DNA of 54,955 nucleotides. It comes from UBA6109 sp035366835 (GTDB lineage: Bacteria; Desulfobacterota; Syntrophia; Syntrophales; UBA6109). A program made the translations under genes and the position numbers. How positions within the stretch are numbered: the stretch's first letter is position 1; each line of letters starts with the position of its first letter. Below the pieces are notes generated by a model that worked only from the letters and a program-made list of their open reading frames with translations, made no database searches and was not told the DNA's origin. Shown piece after piece: positions 8,742 to 16,337 of the stretch. The stretch is from the NCBI GenBank assembly GCA_035366835.1, contig DAOSIS010000023.1:1-54955 (forward strand). Direction: 5' to 3'.

Positions 8742-9302
8742 CTACTCCATCCGCCGGAGAACCTTGTATTTGACGGGGCTTTCCTGTTCGACCAGGTATC
8801 GGCGGCCGTCGGGATAGATCAGCGTCCCCTGTCCCTCCATTCTGTCGCCGCGAAAGACGCCTTCCATCCGCCGGCCGTCGGGATAGACCAGGGCGCCCGC
8901 GCCGTCGGGCAGGTCGTCGACGAAGGTCCCTTCCCACCGGACTCCGTCCACATAGGTGAAGACCCCCTTCCCGTTGCGGCGGCCGGCCTTGAACTCGCCC
9001 TCGTACTTCTCGCCGTTGCTGAGGAGGTAGGTCCCCTGACCTTCGAAAAGGCTGTCATGGAATTGTCCGGTGTATTTCGCACCGTCGGGGAAGATGTACG
9101 TGCCCCGGCCGGTGCGCTTGCCGCCGACGTGCTGGCCTTCATACGTCGCTCCGTCGGCGTGCCTGTACGTCCCGATCCCGTTTTCGCAGTCCCCCTTGAT
9201 GCATTGGGACTCCGGCGGCGCCGGCCCGTCAGCCGCCGCAGCGCCGGCCGGGAAAAGCAGAACCACGAGCACCGCAAACACCAGGCCTGTCCATCGATTC
9301 AT
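8742..9302 (-). CDS. Exported MORN-repeat protein
   Basis: The product is 186 aa. After a signal peptide (LVFAVLVVLLFPAGAAAA), about six MORN repeats fill residues 38-170, each of the form YEGxFxxGxxxGxGxxxxxDG (for example YEGQHVGGKRTGRGTYIFPD, YEGEFKAGRRNGKGVF, WEGTFVDDLPDGAGALVY). MORN repeats form an elongated beta structure that binds lipids or proteins. The gene lies 31 bp after the PDZ-caspase gene and 31 bp before the M20 peptidase gene, so it is likely co-translated with an exported protease pair. A scaffold or sensor role at the cell envelope is inferred. Confidence 0.85.
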   Translation of the reverse strand: MNRWTGLVFAVLVVLLFPAGAAAADGPAPPESQCIKGDCENGIGTYRHADGATYEGQHVGGKRTGRGTYIFPDGAKYTGQFHDSLFEGQGTYLLSNGEKYEGEFKAGRRNGKGVFTYVDGVRWEGTFVDDLPDGAGALVYPDGRRMEGVFRGDRMEGQGTLIYPDGRRYLVEQESPVKYKVLRRME

Positions 9303-9333
9303 GTTCCGTCACCTCGCTGATCGGGAGGATCGG

Positions 9334-10860
9334 TCAATAGAGTTCCCCGAACTTCTTCTCGTCGATTTTCCCTTCCAGGAACGCCTCCAGCATCTTCGAC
9401 CGCTTGCCCGAAGACAACTCGTCCATGCCGTTGGACAACTGGCTGGCGGAGATGCTTCCCCGTTCGAAGGCGGCCTTCAGTTTCTCTTTGGCGATGCCGG
9501 CATCGAGGATCTTCGCCTTTTCCCAGTTGCGCGCGACGGCGAAGTCGCCAAGGCCCGTTGCCTGGGGTTGCTGCTCGACCCCCTTGAGCCGCATCACGGC
9601 GCCGGCCACGTGGCTCTTGACGTACCGGGCGAGGTCGTCCCCCTTGACCCAGACGTTGTCGGCCGCCTTGCCCTTGAGGCCCTCCAGAAGATAGTGGCTG
9701 AAAATCCCGCCCTTGAGTTCCGTTTCATCCTCCCAGGACTGCTGGTTCACTGCGGAGGAGGTGAGGATCAGTTTCCCTGCTCCTTTCGGGGCCAGGAGAG
9801 GCGTCGCGGACATGACGCCGACCAGGGGTTTCGCGCCTTTGGCGACGATGGACTTTCCGCCGCCCGAGAAGCAGGCATCGAGCGCCACCATCACGCCCCT
9901 GGCCTGCGAGGCGTCCACCAACTCCTGAAGGTAGGAAAGGCGGATGCTCGTCTCGGCAAGGATCTCCGGATCGGAGATCGCGGCATCATAGGGAACGAGG
10001 AAGGCATCGACGAGCTTGTCGTCTTCGGTCATCGGGGCACCGTGACCGGAGAAGTAGACGTAGGCATACCCGTCCCAGGTCCGGATTTTCCGCAGTGCCG
10101 CCAGCATCTCATTGCGCGTCGCCTTCTCGTTGATCAGGAGCCGCGCGTTTTCCTTCGGCACGCCGCCGTAGCGCGGATCGGTCAGGACCTCAAAAACCTT
10201 CCGGGCATCCTCGGAGGCATACTTGAGATTCGGGATATCCCCTCTCCCGCGGTAGTCGATGCCGATGACGACGGCATACGTTTCCGGCCGGGCGGGCGGC
10301 AGCTTTTCCGCCGGCTCGGCCTTGACGGCCGGCTGCGGCTTGATCTCCGGCTGCGCGGCTGCCACGGCGGGATCGGCCTTCCCCAGGATCGTCGATACAA
10401 AGAAGGTCTTTCCATCCCTGCTCATCTGCAGGAGCGCGTTGCTGCCCGGAGCGGTTCTCGTGACGACCTTCAAGAGTTCCGTTGCGCTGCGGATCCTGAC
10501 GCGGTTGAACTCGAGAATGACGTCGCCCGCCTTCAATCCCCCTTTCGCAGCCGGCCCTTCAGCAATGACATCGGCGATGAGGACTCCCCCCTCGGCGGTC
10601 AGGTTCAGGCTCCTTCTCATGTCCTCCGTGACGTCCTGGACAGAGACGCCGAGCCAGCCCCGGGAGGCGGTTGGCTGGTCGGGAGCAGGCCTCCTGAGAT
10701 CGAATCGTCTGCGGTCGACCGGCGCCGGAGGAGCAGCCGTCGATTCGGAGAGCCCCGGAGGGGCGGGCCGTGCCGCCAGGGCCGGCGTTGCGTCATCGAT
10801 CCATGAGATGGCCGTTCCGGCGATCAGGATCGCCGCCGCCAGGAATAGTCGTCTTATCAT
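9334..10860 (-). CDS. Exported PDZ-domain caspase-like protease
   Basis: The product is 508 aa. Residues 1-30 form a signal peptide. Residues 66-160 are a PDZ domain (RGWLGVSVQDVTEDM, then GLKAGDVILEFNRVRI) resembling those of DegP-type proteins. Residues 192-450 are a caspase-like C14 domain with YAVVIGIDYRGRGDIPNL, catalytic His273 in YVYFSGHGAP and Cys330 in VALDACFSGGG, and a later TSSAVNQQSWED segment. The C-terminal ~45 residues form a short amphipathic module. PDZ probably recruits or senses unfolded C-termini. A promoter (10926-10954) precedes it, and MORN and M20 genes follow at 31-bp spacing. It is distinct from the caspase-TctC fusion in sequence and layout. Confidence 0.88.
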   Translation of the reverse strand: MIRRLFLAAAILIAGTAISWIDDATPALAARPAPPGLSESTAAPPAPVDRRRFDLRRPAPDQPTASRGWLGVSVQDVTEDMRRSLNLTAEGGVLIADVIAEGPAAKGGLKAGDVILEFNRVRIRSATELLKVVTRTAPGSNALLQMSRDGKTFFVSTILGKADPAVAAAQPEIKPQPAVKAEPAEKLPPARPETYAVVIGIDYRGRGDIPNLKYASEDARKVFEVLTDPRYGGVPKENARLLINEKATRNEMLAALRKIRTWDGYAYVYFSGHGAPMTEDDKLVDAFLVPYDAAISDPEILAETSIRLSYLQELVDASQARGVMVALDACFSGGGKSIVAKGAKPLVGVMSATPLLAPKGAGKLILTSSAVNQQSWEDETELKGGIFSHYLLEGLKGKAADNVWVKGDDLARYVKSHVAGAVMRLKGVEQQPQATGLGDFAVARNWEKAKILDAGIAKEKLKAAFERGSISASQLSNGMDELSSGKRSKMLEAFLEGKIDEKKFGELY

Positions 10861-10925
10861 ACCGTCACCCTCATTCGGCCGCGGATGACCGCGGCGCCCC
10901 GGACTCGTTTTCGATTCGGGGCGAT

Positions 10926-10954
10926 ATTATCGCTGCAACTTGCCCTTCCGTCAA
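10926..10954 (-). promoter_or_regulatory. Sigma-70-type promoter for the PDZ-caspase/MORN/M20 operon
   Basis: Minus-strand TTGACG (10949-10954) and GATAAT (10926-10931) are separated by 17 bp. A start near 10919 leaves a 59-nt leader. The -35 hexamer is the same as at the caspase-TctC and thioredoxin-reductase promoters. Confidence 0.6.
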
Positions 10955-10963
10955 GCGATGCCG

Positions 10964-11785
10964 TCATTTCAGGATCTGCGCGAGTTCCTCCCGGTACTGC
11001 GCGTAGATATCGATGTCGTTGTGGCCGCCCCCGGGGATCGCGATGAGGCGCTTCTCGCCGCGGATGAGCGGCATCAGGCGTTCGCTCGAGGCGAAGGGCA
11101 CGATATCGTCCTTCGTCCCGTGGAAGAGATAGACGGGACAGCCGACCTGGCCGATCCATTGATCGGTGCGCAGCGTGTATTTCATGAACAGATGGAGGAA
11201 CCACCGGGGCAGATAGGGATAATGGAATTTCGCGACGTCGACGAAGCTGGAATAGGCCGACTCCAGGATCACCGCCCGCGGCTTTTCCCGGACGGCGAGC
11301 TTCACGGCGATGCCCGTTCCGAGGGATCTCCCGTAAAGGACGATCCGCTCCGGCGGATAAAGGATCTTCAGGCGGGTGAAAAGCGCCGCTGCGTCGTCGT
11401 GCAGGGTCTTTTCATTGCGGATCGTCCCCGTGCTTTTCCCGTATCCCCGGTAGTCCGGCAGGAAGAGGTCCCAGCCGTGCCGGGTGAAATCGGTTGCGAT
11501 TTCTCCCCACGTCCTCAGGCTGCCGGCATTCCCGTGGAAATAGAGGATCACCCCTTTCGGGTTGTCCGCGTGAAAGTGCAGGGCGTCGATCTCCGCGCCC
11601 TCCACGGGAACGCGAACCTCCGAAAATCGGCCGGGGAAGGAGAAGCGGAAATCCTGCGGCAGCGTCTCCGGAAAGAAGATCAGACTTTCCTGTGCGAAGG
11701 CCATGATGCCGAACCCCAGGAAGACGGCAAGGGAGACGGAAATCACCACACCCGAAAAGAACCTGCCGAAGAATCGCCTCATCAC
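10964..11785 (-). CDS. Membrane-anchored alpha/beta hydrolase (BEM46-like)
   Basis: The product is 273 aa with an N-terminal hydrophobic segment (VVISVSLAVFLGFGIMAFA) that anchors or exports it. The hydrolase domain shows the oxyanion loop YFHGNAGSLRTWG, a D-Y-R-G-Y-G-K-S motif, the nucleophile elbow YGRSLGTG (Ser), the acid in FHGTKDDIVPF and His in GGGHNDID. This is the BEM46/YqkD-type serine hydrolase family with unknown natural substrate. It is the last gene of the thioredoxin-reductase/PDO/TPR operon (42 bp after TPR); its stop is just upstream of the next promoter. Confidence 0.85.
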   Translation of the reverse strand: MMRRFFGRFFSGVVISVSLAVFLGFGIMAFAQESLIFFPETLPQDFRFSFPGRFSEVRVPVEGAEIDALHFHADNPKGVILYFHGNAGSLRTWGEIATDFTRHGWDLFLPDYRGYGKSTGTIRNEKTLHDDAAALFTRLKILYPPERIVLYGRSLGTGIAVKLAVREKPRAVILESAYSSFVDVAKFHYPYLPRWFLHLFMKYTLRTDQWIGQVGCPVYLFHGTKDDIVPFASSERLMPLIRGEKRLIAIPGGGHNDIDIYAQYREELAQILK

Positions 11786-11827
11786 CCGATCTCCGTGACC
11801 TTCGCGGCCTGCGGCGTCCGGAGATCC

Positions 11828-12484
11828 TTACCAGACGATGCCCTGGCGGATGAGCAGTTCCTGAGCCCCTTCATCGCCGAGACGCGCCGCCTGTTTGAAA
11901 TCCGAGACCGCCTGCTCGTACTTCTCCAGATTGCCGTAGGCCAGACCGCGCGTGAAGTAGGGTTCGGCGAACCGCGGGCTCAGCTCGATCGCCCGGTCGG
12001 CGTCACGGACCGCCTGGTCGAAATCCCCCAGGTTGCCGTACGACGTGCCGCGGTCGGACCAGGCGGCGGCGTCGTCCGGGATCCGTTTCAGGATCCGGTT
12101 GAAGTCGCTGATGGCGCGGTTGTAGTTGCCCATGTGCATGAAGGCGCGCCCGCGCAGACGGGAGGCCTCGATGTGGTCCGGATCGATTTCGATCACCCGG
12201 TCGAAATCCTTCACGGCCCGGCGGAAGTTCTCCAGGTAGCCGTAGGCGATGCCCCGTTCGAGGTAGTATTCGGCCGCCGGCTTCCGCTCGATCGCTGCAT
12301 CGAAATCCTCGATCGCCCGCTGGTAGTCCTGCAGCGCGGCATAGACGCGGGCGCGCCAGGCGTAGGCCTCGGCAAGATCGGGCCGGAGTTCGAGCGCTTT
12401 TTCGAGGCTGGCCAGGGCCTCCTCGTATTCCTGCTCCAGGAAGGCCTCTTCGCCTTTCCTGCAGAATTCCTCCGCCTCCGTCAT
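11828..12484 (-). CDS. Tetratricopeptide-repeat protein
   Basis: The product is 218 aa consisting almost entirely of about six TPR units of 34 residues (for example AYAWRARVYAALQDYQRAIE, AEYYLERGIAYGYLENFRRA, AYGNLEKYEQAVSDFKQAA). There is no signal peptide, so it is cytoplasmic. TPRs mediate protein-protein contacts. The ATG overlaps the stop of the upstream disulfide-oxidoreductase gene (ATGA), which indicates translational coupling and a functional link. Partner unknown. Confidence 0.88.
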   Translation of the reverse strand: MTEAEEFCRKGEEAFLEQEYEEALASLEKALELRPDLAEAYAWRARVYAALQDYQRAIEDFDAAIERKPAAEYYLERGIAYGYLENFRRAVKDFDRVIEIDPDHIEASRLRGRAFMHMGNYNRAISDFNRILKRIPDDAAAWSDRGTSYGNLGDFDQAVRDADRAIELSPRFAEPYFTRGLAYGNLEKYEQAVSDFKQAARLGDEGAQELLIRQGIVW

Positions 12485-13200
12485 TGCGGGGCTCCCTGAG
12501 GTTTCTCCAGGGTCGTAACGTTCACCGCCGCAGGGGAAGCCGGCTCTTCCGGGACGGGCTTGCCCAGGGCCTTCAGGATCTCCCTCGCGAAGTCGATCTC
12601 CGGCATCGATCCGACAATACGGTACGTTTCGTTGACGACCGTGACGGGCACGCCCTGGACGTCGTAGTGGTCGGCCAGATGCGGGAACTCCGACAACTCG
12701 ACCATGTCGGCCCGGATGAAATCGCTCGCCATCGCGAAACCGTGCGCCGCCGAAACGGCCTGGGAACAGTACGGACAGCCGGGTGAAATCAGCACCTGGA
12801 GGTGGACGGGAACGTCGATCTTCGCCAGTTCGGCAAGGACTTCCGGCGGCAGGTCGTGGTCATTCCGGCTGACGCTCAGGATGTCCTCGATGAGGGGCGT
12901 GAATTCGTAGCCGGCCGGAATTCCGTAAAAGCGGATGCCGTAGTCCTTTTCACCCAGGACGACGATCGCGGGAGTCTTGTCGATGCCGTATCGCCCGGCC
13001 TCTTCGACGTCCTTGACGAAGTCCTTCACATCCAGCGTCACCTTCTCGGAGAGCGCCGCGATCTCGTAAAGCAGCTGGCCGGTCATGGCGCAGAATTCGC
13101 ACTCGGCTTCCCGCGTGAACACCAGCAGCCTCACAGGTTTGTCCAGCAGCTTGAAGGCCTCCCGAACCTGCGCTTGGATCTTCTCGTCGATCAGGGCCAT
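12481..13200 (-). CDS. PDO-type double-thioredoxin-fold oxidoreductase
   Basis: The product is 239 aa with two tandem thioredoxin/glutaredoxin folds, each with a CXXC site: CEFC (residues 34-37) and CPYC (142-145). A cis-Pro segment follows each (DKTPAIVVL and GVPVTVVNE). This matches the protein disulfide oxidoreductase / glutaredoxin-like family best known from archaea and anaerobic or thermophilic bacteria. It catalyses cytoplasmic dithiol/disulfide exchange. The thioredoxin-reductase-like gene lies 27 bp upstream and is the expected electron donor. It is coupled to the TPR gene by a 4-bp overlap. Confidence 0.85.
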   Translation of the reverse strand: MALIDEKIQAQVREAFKLLDKPVRLLVFTREAECEFCAMTGQLLYEIAALSEKVTLDVKDFVKDVEEAGRYGIDKTPAIVVLGEKDYGIRFYGIPAGYEFTPLIEDILSVSRNDHDLPPEVLAELAKIDVPVHLQVLISPGCPYCSQAVSAAHGFAMASDFIRADMVELSEFPHLADHYDVQGVPVTVVNETYRIVGSMPEIDFAREILKALGKPVPEEPASPAAVNVTTLEKPQGAPQ

Positions 13201-13227
13201 GTCCCGTCCTCTTCCTCTCCAGGTCGA

Positions 13228-14217
13228 TCAGATCAATCCCTTTTTCAAAAGGTAGTCGTAGGCGCCGAGCGCTGCCTTCGCCCCTTCTCCGGCAGAGATG
13301 ACGATCTGGTTGTAGGGAACCGTCGTTGCGTCGCCTGCGCCGAACAGCCCCTCGACGGAAGTCCGGCAGGCGCAGTCGACGATCAGCTCGCCGGACGGGC
13401 TGACCGCCGCCAGGTCCCGGACGGGTTCGGTGTTGGCGAAAAGACCGATCTCGATGAAGATCCCGTCCGCGGGGATCGTCGTTTCCCCACCGGTCGTCCG
13501 GTTCCTGATCGCGACCGCGGAAACCCGGTCCGCGCCTTCGATCCGCGCCACGGCGGAATTGTCGAGCATTTTCACATGGCCCTGCCTGCGAAGGTTGTCC
13601 AGCAGGATCCCATCCGCCTGCCAGCCGGCCGCAAAATTGACGACCGTGATTTCCGTCGCCAGCTTCGCGAGGTCGATCGCGGCCGTGACGGCCGAATTGC
13701 CCCCGCCCGCGACGACCACCCGTTTCCCGCGGAAGAACGGCGCGTCACAGATCGAGCAGTAGGCGACGCCCCTGCCGCGCAGCTCTTTTTCCCCCGGCAC
13801 ATTCAGGTTCCGGTGGCGCTTCCCCGTGGCGAAAACGACGGTCTTCCCCCGGAAGGCCGCCCCGCCCTGCAGGCGGACGAGGAAGAGACCGTCGTCCTTT
13901 TCGACCTTCTGGATCGTTTCCTTCTCGGCGATCGGGATGTCGAAGCCCTTCACGTGCTCGACGAACCGGTTCGTGAGTTCCGTGCCCGTGATCGTCTGGA
14001 AACCGATGTAGTTTTCGATTTCAGAGGTCTCGCTGACCTGGCCGCCGAATTCTTTCGTGATCAGGGCCAAGGTGATCGTCTTCCGCGCGGCGTAAATCGC
14101 GGCGGTCAGGGCCGCCGGCCCGCCACCGAGGATGAGCAGGTCGTAGACTTTTTCCGGATCGGGCCGCGATGCGGCCTTCAGCGCCGAAAGATTGAAGGAA
14201 ATTCCGGGAAATTCCAT
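13228..14217 (-). CDS. trxB: Thioredoxin-reductase-like flavoprotein
   Basis: The product is 329 aa. The FAD-binding GxGxxG-like motif is LLILGGGPAALTAAIYAA (residues ~27-44). The redox-active site is CSIC at 154-157 (AYCSICDAPFF), next to the NADPH-binding VVVAGGGNSAV. The C-terminal FAD motif GLFGAGDATTVPY is followed by IVISAGEGAKAALGAYDYL, closer to AhpF/NTR-type reductases than to E. coli TrxB. It should reduce the adjacent PDO-type protein with NAD(P)H. The start at 14217 has GGGAGG 9 nt upstream and a promoter at 14249-14277. The symbol follows the family, not proven substrate preference. Confidence 0.85.
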   Translation of the reverse strand: MEFPGISFNLSALKAASRPDPEKVYDLLILGGGPAALTAAIYAARKTITLALITKEFGGQVSETSEIENYIGFQTITGTELTNRFVEHVKGFDIPIAEKETIQKVEKDDGLFLVRLQGGAAFRGKTVVFATGKRHRNLNVPGEKELRGRGVAYCSICDAPFFRGKRVVVAGGGNSAVTAAIDLAKLATEITVVNFAAGWQADGILLDNLRRQGHVKMLDNSAVARIEGADRVSAVAIRNRTTGGETTIPADGIFIEIGLFANTEPVRDLAAVSPSGELIVDCACRTSVEGLFGAGDATTVPYNQIVISAGEGAKAALGAYDYLLKKGLI

Positions 14218-14248
14218 GGCATCCGCCCTCCCGAGACCTTGTTGAGTC

Positions 14249-14277
14249 AGTATAGAAGACGGTCCGCCCATCGTCAA
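14249..14277 (-). promoter_or_regulatory. Sigma-70-type promoter of the thioredoxin-reductase operon
   Basis: Minus-strand TTGACG (14272-14277) and TATACT (14249-14254) are 17 bp apart. Transcription would begin about 25 nt before the ATG at 14217. Confidence 0.65.
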
Positions 14278-14440
14278 GGCCGCCGGGCCGGGATTTCGGG
14301 ATCGACGGAAATGTCCCGAAGTTCTGGATGATGCAACCCCGGAGGGGCGAGGCTGCCGCAACGACCGGGAAGCCCGGGCGCACCGACGGACGGTCATGAA
14401 CGATCCCCTCACTTTTGTCCCGCGGTGGAAGAAGAGCGCC

Positions 14441-15448
14441 TCAGAGGTGTCTCAATCTCTCGAGAAACTTCTTGTAAAAAGGCCAACCGTGCTCCTTGCC
14501 TGTGGCGATCTCGTAGTGTAGGGGCATGCGCGTCATCAGGGACCTCGCGTATCCTTCCATGTCGGGGAAGAGACTGATGTCGTAGATGTTCATGCGGTGG
14601 AGTTCGTCGAAGGCATGCTTCAATCCCGAGGCACAGGACTTGTTGTCGAAGCGGATGACGTCGTAGTATTCGCCCTCCCATTTTCCAGTGGCGCGCAGCC
14701 CTGCGAAGAACCGGTCGAAATTTTCCTGGAACGAGAGGCCGATATGGCTCGGGCAGAGAAAAAGGCCCTGCTGCAGGGCAAGACGGCGATTCAAGTCATA
14801 GGGCATGACGGTATAGATGATCGGACGGCGCAGGTTCCGGTTCAGGATGAAGAGGCTCTTGAAGGCCTCGGGATCATTCGCCCGAATCCGGTCGATGTCG
14901 TTCTGGATCTTCTTCCGCGGACCGTAGGAAGATGTCGCCAGCGCCCGATCGAATACGCTCCGCCGGATGGCGATGACCGCACAGCCCCGGTTCTCGCCGC
15001 CATCCTCCAGGAACTGCTGGATGGCCATGAAGAGCGCCACGTAGGGAGAGTAGGTGAAATCCAGCAGACGCGCCGGAACGCGGTAGTGGCGCATGAGGGC
15101 GAACCAGGTGAGGATGTCCTGCTTCGGCGGAGGGTTCTCGAGTCCCGACAGGACAAAGCGGCGCTGGAAGTCGCGGAAGAGCTGGAGTTCCAGCTCCCGG
15201 CGGCGGCTCATGCTCACTTCGAAGCCGCAGCGAGCCCATCTTTCCAGAGCGAGATCGAAGGAGGATTTCAGGACTTCGCCCTCGGAGCGGAGCAGAACAC
15301 CACGGTAGATCCACTCGGGCCTGCCTCCCGACGCATCACGCTTCTCTTCGGGGCGCTCCAGAAATTGGCGGAACCGCTCCATGACGTCGCCGTGATGCGG
15401 AGAGATCCGGCGGCCTGGCATTTTCTTTGTTGAAGACAACGGCCTCAT
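14441..15448 (-). CDS. FRG-domain protein
   Basis: The product is 335 aa and cytoplasmic. The FRG domain is recognisable: WIYRGV near residue 46 (the name-giving F/Y-R-G), a helical insert, FALMRHYRVPARLLDFTYSP near residue 116 followed by YVALFMA, and a later IIYTVMPYDLNRRLALQQGLF, which matches the usual ..P..N.R...Q.G.F ending. FRG domains have been proposed as ADP-ribosyltransferase-like and occur in phage-defence and signalling proteins; no activity is proven here. It stands alone behind its own possible promoter. A GC stem next to the start codon may affect its translation. Confidence 0.8.
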   Translation of the reverse strand: MRPLSSTKKMPGRRISPHHGDVMERFRQFLERPEEKRDASGGRPEWIYRGVLLRSEGEVLKSSFDLALERWARCGFEVSMSRRRELELQLFRDFQRRFVLSGLENPPPKQDILTWFALMRHYRVPARLLDFTYSPYVALFMAIQQFLEDGGENRGCAVIAIRRSVFDRALATSSYGPRKKIQNDIDRIRANDPEAFKSLFILNRNLRRPIIYTVMPYDLNRRLALQQGLFLCPSHIGLSFQENFDRFFAGLRATGKWEGEYYDVIRFDNKSCASGLKHAFDELHRMNIYDISLFPDMEGYARSLMTRMPLHYEIATGKEHGWPFYKKFLERLRHL

Positions 15449-15477
15449 GACATCCCCCGCCCCTTGCAGGGCGGAAA

Positions 15478-15506
15478 AATTTTCGCACAGTCCTGAGAAA
15501 TGTCAA
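15478..15506 (-). promoter_or_regulatory. Possible promoter of the FRG-domain gene
   Basis: A perfect TTGACA (15501-15506, minus strand) lies 17 bp from AAAATT (15478-15483), a poor -10. A 6-bp stem CCGCCC/GGGCGG sits between it and the ATG and includes part of the GGGGG ribosome-binding stretch. Confidence 0.35.
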
Positions 15507-15596
15507 GGAGTGATGCCGGGAAAAACCGGCGCGCCCGTGGAAGGGCATCGCCGCCGCGATCAAGGGACGGCGATGCCTTTGGTCTGGAAAAACGGA

Positions 15597-15722
15597 TCAG
15601 CAGCATGAGGCTTCGTTCCACGCCGCCGGAACCAATCTCGCCTTTTCATCGGCCAGTGCCAGGCACAGGGCTCGCCCGATGCCCCCCGGAGCCCCCGTCA
15701 CGACGACCACCTGATCGCGGAA
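15597..15722 (-). pseudogene. Short-chain dehydrogenase N-terminal remnant
   Basis: About 41 codons read FRDQVVVVTGAPGGIGRALC followed by LALADEKARLV. This is the Rossmann TGxxxGIG cofactor motif and first helix of SDR oxidoreductases. The sequence then ends at a stop, although the family needs about 250 residues including the YxxxK site. The upstream 36 codons in this frame do not look like the family. It is a truncated relic between the FRG gene and the cold-shock gene. Confidence 0.6.
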
Positions 15723-15982
15723 ACGGGGAATTGCCGCGATCGGAAGGCGGTAAAATACATCCAAGGAAATCCTTGACTTTTTCTGGACGGCACAATAAAA
15801 AAGCGCAAATACCTTGTGGTCATTGAACATAAGGTAAGGGATCAGGGTGTGGTCCCGAAGTTGGGTTCTGGCACATCGCAGTACAAGTTAGCCCGCCATG
15901 GGCACCGGAGTTGTGGCGGTTTTGCTTTCTGACTCGGTGACGATCCAACTGAACAGATTCTACAGAAAGGAGGTGTCAGCCG
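15723..15982. other. Cold-shock gene upstream region
   Basis: No gene is visible here. A stem CCGCCA (15893-15898) / TGGCGG (15914-15919) followed by TTTT could be a leader hairpin or weak terminator on the plus strand. Long structured leaders are usual for cspA-type genes. I cannot identify a confident promoter. Confidence 0.35.
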
Positions 15983-16183
15983 ATGCCAGAGGGCACAGTA
16001 AAATGGTTCAACGAGAAAAAGGGCTTCGGTTTTATCAGCAAGGACGACGGTGAAGACATTTTCGTTCACTTCAGCGCCATTCAGAATTCTGGATTCAAGA
16101 CCTTGACCGAAGGCCAGCGCGTCAGCTTCGAAGTCGAACAGGGACGTAAGGGTCCGGCGGCCGTAAACGTGAAGGTTCTGTAA
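15983..16183 (+). CDS. csp: Cold-shock-domain (CspA-family) nucleic-acid-binding protein
   Basis: The product is 66 aa, the full length for the family. The OB-fold carries both RNA-binding motifs, KGFGFI (RNP1) and DIFVHFS (RNP2), within GTVKWFNEKKGFGFISKDDG. It binds single-stranded RNA/DNA and acts as an RNA chaperone. AAAGGAGGTG lies about 8 nt before the ATG, a very strong RBS. It is monocistronic, ending in a strong terminator 20 bp after the stop. Confidence 0.95.
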   Translation: MPEGTVKWFNEKKGFGFISKDDGEDIFVHFSAIQNSGFKTLTEGQRVSFEVEQGRKGPAAVNVKVL

Positions 16184-16202
16184 TCGCACTCCATTGAAAC
16201 GT

Positions 16203-16250
16203 AAGAGGCATGCCCCGCATCGCGACGCGGTCGGGGATGCCTCTTTTTTT
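16203..16250 (+). terminator. Rho-independent terminator of the cold-shock gene
   Basis: The inverted arms AAGAGGCATGCCCCG (16203-16217) and CGGGGATGCCTCTT (16232-16245), with one bulge, are followed by seven T residues. On the minus strand the same hairpin lies past the CoA-transferase stop but lacks a good T tail. Confidence 0.9.
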
Positions 16251-16257
16251 GCGCCTC

Positions 16258-16281
16258 ATCCCGGCAGGACTTCGCCGGGAT
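16258..16281. repeat. Perfect 8-bp hairpin downstream of the CoA-transferase gene
   Basis: ATCCCGGC (16258-16265) pairs with GCCGGGAT (16274-16281). It lies 56 bp beyond the CoA-transferase stop on the minus strand and may protect the 3' end of that transcript or form a Rho-dependent end. No T-run follows. Confidence 0.4.
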
Positions 16282-16337
16282 CATCGGGGGAGTTGAGATT
16301 GCGGCGCCTTCGGTTCAAACGGCGGGGGGAACCCGCA

